Below, piece by piece: positions 43,201 to 52,200 of a stretch of 64,000 bases of DNA. The DNA comes from Sinotaia quadrata (Eukaryota > Mollusca > Gastropoda > Architaenioglossa > Viviparidae). The DNA is taken from NCBI GenBank assembly GCA_028829895.1, contig CM054181.1:102293860-102357859 (forward strand). The letters are read 5' to 3'. Numbering within the stretch: the first letter of the stretch is position 1; every line of letters begins with the position of its first letter. The notes under the pieces are model-generated. The model made no database searches. It was not told the DNA's origin and saw only the letters and a list, made by a program, of their open reading frames with translations. The position numbers and the translations under genes were made by a program.

Positions 43201-46200
43201 TTTGAACAAAATAGTTGATAATTATGATGGCACTTATGAACATTTGTTACTAAATTCTTTCCATAAACAGAGACAAAAAAATAGGAATATAAATTTAGAA
43301 GTAAAAGTAGGATAAATATACGTTATTTGATTTAGGCAGTACTGCAAACTGTATCACTGAAGCAAATTAAATCTACAAGTAACAGTACTCAACACATTCA
43401 TAATATGTGTATTTGTATTTCAAATACAAATCATTAGAGTGTAAAAGCAAATAGCTTGAAACTGATAATAGGTATTTAAGCCTAAAGTGTAAATATTATT
43501 CATCTCAGTAATGTTGTATTGTAAGAGTTCATTGAACCCAAACATCTGAAACAAAGCATGTTTGTGGTTGAAGCTCATTTTCCTCCACTCCTTTCCAAAC
43601 ACATTTTCATTATACTTTCATATTTGCACTGCTCATCATAAGAATTTATTTTTTTAAATAAAATAAAAACTATTTATATTTTTTGTTGTAGATCATAGCA
43701 ATGTCAATTTCAAATTAAATCTTTAACAAGTTGATACAACCTGATGATAATACCCTGTTGCATACCTATATAGTGGAAAGAATTATTATTTATATTACCT
43801 ATATTATTTATATTAATAAAAAAAAAAAACCAACTTTTTCATTTTCTTAGCATGTAAGTTTAAATGGAGTTATGTTTCTTACTTTTTCTGCATTTTTGAC
43901 AGTCTCTTCAATCTTCAACACATCTAATCACAGCAGAGGGTAGGTTATATTCTACTCAAACTAATCAATGTTTATTTCAGTAATATTAAGCAATTAATAA
44001 CTAATAATTAATAAGTTATTAAGTAGTTATTTAATTAATAATGACATTTGCTTTTATGTACTTTATTTACATTTAAAAGTTACAGATATAACTTAGTAAT
44101 AGCAATTTTTCAAAAGGCCTTGTGAAGGTCTCATTTCTGTTGAAACACTTGAAATGCAAATGTACACACACTTTTTTCAGGGATTTTTTTTTTAAATATC
44201 TAAAATTTATTTTGATAGCTATATGTAATTAATAATAGAGTACAACATAAATATAATTCAAAATGTAAAGAAATTCAAAATAAATTATTTTACTGGAACC
44301 TTATTGTGCATTAAATTAAAACACCAAATGGGGAGTCATGAAAGCAATTGAAACTAACAAGGAATGGGTTTGAAAAATGTTGCTTGTGCATTTGATCTCT
44401 TTTACATATCTTTCAAACATTTCACATTATAAAATTTGTATTATATCAAAATGTTCAGGATACTAATTGAAAACAGTTGTATAATGTTAGAATTCAAAAT
44501 GCTAAAATACAGATTGGACTGAATGACAAGATACATACATTTTTTCTTCACTGAATAACAAAACTTTTATTCTCACTGAATGGCAACAAACTGTTTTATC
44601 CTCACTGAATAACAAGATACATTATATTTAGACTGAATGACAATACATTTTTTTATCTAGACTGAATGACAAGATACAGTTTTATCTTCACTGCATGAAA
44701 AGAAACAGTTTTATCTGGACTGAATGACAAGACACTTTTTTATCCAGACTGAATGACAGGATACATTTTTATCTGGATGAATGGTAAGATCCATTTTTTA
44801 TCCAGACTGAGCAACAAGAGAATCTGGACTGAATGACAGAATACATTTTTATCTGGACTAAATGACAAGATAATTTTGACCTGGACTGAATGGCAGAATA
44901 CATTTTTATCTGGACTAAATGACAAGATAATTTTGACCTGAACTGAATGGCAAGATACATTTTTAAGCTGTAGACTAAATGTAAAAATTCACACTGTATG
45001 GAATTTTAACCATTTTTCCATAATGACCCTTAGTTTGTCAAAATGTTTAATTGTTGAAGTGGTTATTGATAATTATATTAAATATAATTAATATATTTTG
45101 TGTGTTATAGCATTGTTATTTTTTATAACTTTCCCAATATCCATTATAATTTTATTTGTCAGCAATTGATGTTTGGGATGAAATAGGTCACGCACATACG
45201 CAGGCTTAGTGTTAGCATGCTTGCCATTCTAATTTTAATCAATATGTCTATAATAAGTAGTAATTTAAATTTTAAAAATCCATTGATAATTACAGTTGGT
45301 TTTAATTTTTTAGCACACTGACTCATTCAATTATCGTTTAGCGGCAGATCAGTGTGGACGCTGAACAGGTTAAATATAAAAAGATAGTGATTTATAGTTG
45401 AAACTAGGTAACAATTAGGTTAAGTTCAAAATAAATATATTTTGATATTTTAAATAAATACATTGTTTCTTCAAAACGTTTCAGTTGTTATTTACAAACA
45501 GTTTCTTAAATCAAATATTATAATACTTTATATTTTATAATGCACAAGTAATAACCATGCATTCAGTAATTTAATTGTAGGTCTAATGCTTTTTTCGTAC
45601 AAAGTGGGTATTCTCATGTATGTTTGATTATCCAAAATATTTAACTGAAGCTACCTTTGCCCCACTTAGTTAAGGTAATTGATGTCCTACTGTACTTGTT
45701 TTGGTAATTTAGCCCCAGGCATACTTTTTTTTATTTTAAAGTTGAGATTAAATACATAAATTACTTTTGTTGAATCCACTTTGGGATTTTTTATTTGTGG
45801 GTTGTCTGTCTGATTGGGAAGGAAAATTGATCAGATTAAGACTTAGTACTTATATTTGTAAAAATCTACATCTTGGATTTCTTAAATAACTTTCACCTCC
45901 TTTCCACCCACAGAAGATAGTAATTTCATAAATTTATTAGCAGATGAGGAAATGGGGACTTGTTAAGGTTATTATAGCTAAAATGTATTGAGCCAAATTA
46001 TTTTATTGGAATTTCAGGGTATGAAAGTGGTGAAGATGACCAGGGGGAGGTTACAGCACTGCTGCAGAGATCACATGGAGCAAGACGCACTGCAGAGAGC
46101 ATGTCTAGGCATTTACTACATCGTTTAGACAGAAGCCGTGGGGCACACACAATTACATGTTCACCAAGCCCCTGGGAAGATATTTCTTCTCATTCCCATA

Positions 46201-49200
46201 CCACTAGGTACTTTTGAGCTCTGCTTTTGTCTTAACCTTCATCCTAATTTATATTTCTGTATTGTTTATCTTTGATTCTAGTAACAGTGGATTGCAGTGC
46301 ACAACCATATATATGCACAAAGTCTAGTTCGAGAGCTCACAACAAAAATACAACAGCAAAGGGAGTAGGTGGCAGCCTAAAGATTCTTTATTGCTCTTCA
46401 AGAGGGTTCAGTTTCAGCTCTTATTGACAAACCTTTAAATGCTTGCTGGAACAGCAGAGTGGACCTAAGATGGGATGAATAAAAAATTTGTAGGAGCTAT
46501 CATTGCTTGACTTGACAGGCTGCTAAAGGGGTTCTATTCATTTGAGTGGATGATAAAAGGATTCTGTTCATTTCATATGATGATAAAGGGTTCTGTCCAT
46601 TTAATGAGATAATAAAGGGTTCTGATTATTTGACAGGATGGTAAAGGGGGTTCTGTTCATTTAACAGGATGATAAACAGAGTTCTGTTTATTGGATGGAA
46701 TGATAAAGAGGGTTCTGTTCATTAGACAGGGGGTCATGTGTGCTAAAGCCATTAAACATTTCTTGGCACTTGAGATTTGAGAAGAGAACTTACGGCCATT
46801 GTATGAGCGAAATTGCACAGGAAATCCATCACACCCTACTTTTCTCTTCCCAAGGCACTATTATCTCTCCGAAATTCTTACATCATTCTGCTTTTTTTTT
46901 TTGTTATCACAGTCTAGCTTAAATTGAGTGTCTTATTTGTTACCTAAAGACACTGGTTCTGCTTTGTTTACTGGAATAAGAATTGTTAATATGTCAGTGC
47001 ACATCTCATTTAGTGGACACATACTGAAAGGCACATTAGCACCAATTATAGGCATATTTGTACACACTATATGTACACCAATTCATGTTTTAATGGCATA
47101 TCAGTAAACCTTGAACAGACCTTTCAGTATATGTTGAATAGTTGTATTGGTAGATGAAGGTTAGATGTGTCAGTTTCCAGTGTTTGTGCATATATGAATG
47201 CAAATGGACACATTGTGCTTGAATGTGAATACACAGCTGATAATGTAGAACTGTTCTGTAGATATATTGCCCTACCCCCACACACAATAATCTCAGGACA
47301 GTAAGCAGGGCAGTTCTCATAACTACTATGCATCAGTCATGTGCCATTTATAGATATTTATTATTTATTAATATTTATAAGAAAGATTTGCAATTTCTCT
47401 CTGAAATGTGTGTGTGTGTGGTGGTGGTGGTGCTGGGAAAGTTACTGGAAAGTATAAACTTTTCATTATGTGGTCTGATTTTAAAGGGAGAGGATACAGT
47501 GGGATACAATGGGTGTTAGAATTTATATATAACTCTCAATACATTACAGAGTATGCAAGATCATAATAGTAAAAGTATTGTGTAGCAGAAATTAAAAATA
47601 GGCATGCACTCACACATGTGCTTGAAATATTGCAATATATTCACAGCATGAAGACAGTAGGATGAACATACATCTCAAGAGTTTCATTGTATCATTTGTA
47701 AAGCTTTGATTTGATTATTTTTAGAACAGTCCACATATACAGGTTGCACAAATGCTTTATCTGTGTTTTCTCTTATCTATGTTTCCATTCTGGTAGATTA
47801 TTACTATTTTTGCCAAGCAAGGTATACAAACAAAAGATGAAAAACCCTATTAATTGCTGCTCTTAAAACTTTTTTTCCAGTATTAATAATTAGATAAATT
47901 TCAAATGATCAAAACCTTATACATTCCTGATAAGTGATATTGTACATATATTACTTATGCATGTTAGCTGTGCATTTTGTTTTATGAGTTTTTCTATATA
48001 TATATATATGTATATGGTGACTTTCAGAAAATCAACCATTGCATTTAATAAGTCATCAGTACGTTTGTGGAATAGTGTTTTGGTTTTCTTATCAACATGT
48101 TTTTAAAATTTCCATGATGGTCCTAAGTAAATTCATTCACTTTAAGTGTTTCAGTACAAGATAACCTTTAGATTTCAAGGGTCACAACTTGTTATCAGAT
48201 ACAATTCCTAGTTTAAATTTATATGTATTATAATTCAGTTCCTGCTACATTGCTTTGGTTTACATTTATGTACACAGTACTTTGTATTTGATACAGTAGG
48301 GAACAAGTATTTATTTTCATTCACTTAGCTTTTCAAAATAAATATGAAATTCAGTTCTCTTTATATTTATTGTTATATTATTTGTTTTACTTTTTAATCG
48401 TTTTTATAGCCATTAATACAATTAGCTCTGCAAAGGAGAGTTTGTTAGTATAGTGGAGTATGATATGAGACTTGTTTTATTGCCTTCAGTATAACTAGGT
48501 CTATGAAAAGTGGGGAAGGAGAGTTTGAAAATAAAGAAGAGCATGATGCAAGACTTGTTTTATTGTCTTCAGTACAAGCTTTATAAAAAAGTGGGGAATA
48601 AGAGTTTGAAAAAATGGGAATGGCAGCTATGAAAATATGAAGTGCACTTGTCTTTTTCCTTCTGACCCTGTTACTCATTTTTGTTCTTTGCTTCATTACT
48701 ATCAGTACAACTAGCTCTACTGATAGTGGTGAAGGAGAGTTTGGCAAAGTGGAGGAACAGCGATTGCGAGACTATGTCCTGCAGCTACGGACCGAGCGTT
48801 CAGCGGTGCGTGCTACAGTGATGGAACTTGAACCAGTACATGTGGACCCTCTGAACAGTGGACCATATTGCCATACTGATGCTACCCGCTTTGACCTAGA
48901 AAATGCTGTTCTTATGCAAGAACTTATGGCTATGAAGGTTGGCACTTACCCAGATTTACTAATATTTTTTTATCTTATTCGTACACTATTTAGTATTTTC
49001 TTGTCTCATATACTGATATAGTTATACTGATATACTGATAAATTTCTCTAATAACTTTTTCTGGCGTCATTTCATACTTAACATCTTCAGATCTCATTTT
49101 GTAGTTATATTTCCTATATTTAATTTGTGATATTTTGTTCTCCTCTCACCTTTAGGCTTCACCGCATAACATTTCTTATTTTATTTCACATTTACTTCAT

Positions 49201-52200
49201 ACTTATATGATAATGTTTATTTCATTTCACATGTTTACTTCCAACTTATGTGTGATATCTATGATCCAATAAACTTGATATCTGATTATCCAGTCCCAAT
49301 AAAGCTAATATCTTACATCCAGATCCCATTCAGCGTATCTGTTATTGTGTCTAATAAAATACATCTGATTATTCCTAACCTATTGTCTGATTATCCAGTC
49401 CACTAAAGTTGTTATCTGGTATCCATATACCAATAAACTGATTTTTTGGTATCCATGTCCCATTAAATATGCTATCTATCATCTGTGACAATATCATATC
49501 ATGCCAATAAATTTCATAGTTGTTTATCCTTGTCCCATTAAATTTAATTGTCCATGTCCATTCATTCTGATGTCTTATATTTCTTCCTGTCCTAATAAAT
49601 GTAATATATGGTTATTCCTGTCTTGATAAACCTAATATCTGATTATTCCTGTCTTAATAAACCTAATATCTGATTATTCCTGTTCTAATAAACCTGACAT
49701 CTTATTACTCATGTCCCAATAAACTTGATATTGCTTGTATACATGCCCGATAAACAAGATATCTGGTATCTGAGTGTCAGTAAACATGATAACTGGATTC
49801 TTGAGTCCCACACTAAACCAGATAAACCATGCTCCTCATAAAGGTACACATAGCAAAAAAAACCAAAAAATAACGATATTAAAATAAAGATGGGATGGAC
49901 CCTCTTTCTATTCACATTTTTATTCAAGCAGAGATGTGGAATTTTATTGAATGTGATCATTTACTATTGACAGATAAGACAAATGAATGATATCAGTGCT
50001 AGAAATTTTTCTGATTTAAAATATCTGACATTAAATATAATTTTATATTCAGATCAGATCAAATGATGCTTCCAAAATACAGTTTTATGAAGCTTAGATG
50101 TCAAACCAAAAAAATAGTTTTTTTAGAGACAAAAATAAAGAATAAAATCAAAGAAAGAAATGTTCTTTGGGGTGAAAATTTCCAATACAGGAAATTCTTT
50201 TACAGAAATTAATTGATTGTTTTTGTTTATTTGTTCATGATTCTTTTCATATGTTAAAATAACAGATCTAGTTTTCTATGCTTGTCACTACAGGAAGAAC
50301 GTGCAGAACTCAAGGCTACTAACTACCTTCTTGAGAAAGAGTCACGGGCCCTGGAATTGCGTCTAGCTGCCCATGAGTCCACAGAAGCTGCTTATCGAGT
50401 CACCATACAACATTTACGCTCAGAACTACGACTCAAAGATAGTATTGGGCAGGTTAGTTAACCAGATGGACAAGAAGAAGGTAGATAACTAGAAATACTT
50501 GTCTTTAACAGCCCAGTGTTCTTCATTGTTTAATAATTATTGTATTACTAAATGCCAACAAATGTTAACCACTTGCTACACCAAAATTAGGAAAAATAAC
50601 ATAAGCAAATGGTCAGTAGCAACATTCCATCTAAGGCACGTGGCTACGCAGCTTGTTAGAAAATCTGTGCAGCATTTCAAATGCCACACACAAGTTTTGG
50701 TACATTCGTAATCATAATATTCATTGTGATAAAGTATAAAAACTATACGTGATTTCTAAGCCATACATCTTAAATAAAAAGACATTATTACAAACATGTA
50801 TGTAGTCAGTAGTTACAATTTACAATCACAAATATTTCTGAAAATGAGACTGCTCAAACAACCACCAGTTCCGCAAACACCAAAAAAAAATTATGCAGAG
50901 GGACCATTGGTCAGTAGTTATTTTCAAGTGGAGATAATGAATTGCCAAGATTGTTTACTTCTTGACTGTAATTTTATATAGAATACACTTCTTTTCTAAT
51001 TGAATTTCAGGGACAGCAAATGGGCATGCATTGATGACATGTCACGTACTGACAAGCATAAAATGATTGCAGTCATGAAGTGGAAATCTTTTTTTTTTTT
51101 TTTTTTTTTACAGACATTTGTTTTTCATAAAAAGTAGAGTTTGGGTCCTTGCATTAACCTAATTGGCAGTGTTTTCAGTTATCACAATGTGAATGGTTCT
51201 TATTTCCTTGTTCCTCAGCCCATGATTTTTCTAAATATCATCTGTTGTTTCAAATATTTTTTTTTAAATTGACCATGCTAGATGGGTTAAACAATACATA
51301 ACCTGTGAAGTCCCCAAGAAACAACAAATAAAATCATCTGTTAGAGTTTAAAACATTAAAATTGACCATGCTTAATGGGTTAAACAATACATAACAAGAA
51401 ACAACAAATACAATCATCTGTTAGAGTTTAGAACATTAAAATTGAGTTTGCTAGATGGGTTAAATATATAAGCAATTGAGTTCTCGAAAAAAACAATAAA
51501 TATGGAGATGAGGATTGTATTTATTTTCAGGATTCTGACAGTGAGTCCTGTTCTTCACTTGTCAAACTGGCAGACCTGCGTTCTCATGATCCTGCTGAGC
51601 TCGCTCGTGATCTTGCAGCATCTTTAACTCGTGAACGAGGTCTGAAAGGTCAGGTACAGGAGCTGGTTGCAACACTGGAGAAAATCTCACAAAATTCAGA
51701 AGTCCGCCATAAACAGTCAGCAGAATTTGTCAATGACCTTAAGCGAGCAAACAGGTTAGATAGTGTTACACCTGTTTTGGTTTGGTGTGATAAAGAATTC
51801 TGTAACTTTAGCTCATTGCAATTCCCATTTATTCTTAATATTTAGCTGTGCTGGTACAGACTAGTGATATTCTGCCACATTAATTTGGTAAATTGGTTGA
51901 TTTATTATGTTTTGTCATTGTCTTATTATGCTTTGAGTTTCTTCTTTCACATTATTTGCTTGCATATTATTAGACATGACACAGCGTTCTTTTCATTCTG
52001 CAGTGCTTTAATCACTGCGTTTGACAAAGCAAAGAAACGATACCAGGGCAAGCTAAGAAAACTGGAAATACAGCTCAAATCAGTCACGGAACGCTATGAA
52101 ACACAGGTCAGTATTTATTTAATGAAACAAATGAGTGTGTGAACGAAACTTAAAGATAAAATAGAATTATAATTTCAGCTTGTATCAACTGTCTGTTTCA

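Larger units (their letters stand above)
46208..48705 (+). other. mcc: MCC intron between exons K and L
   Basis: Contains a minisatellite (46500-46740) and the decayed exon-L copies (48411-48615). Otherwise AT-rich. Confidence 0.65.
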
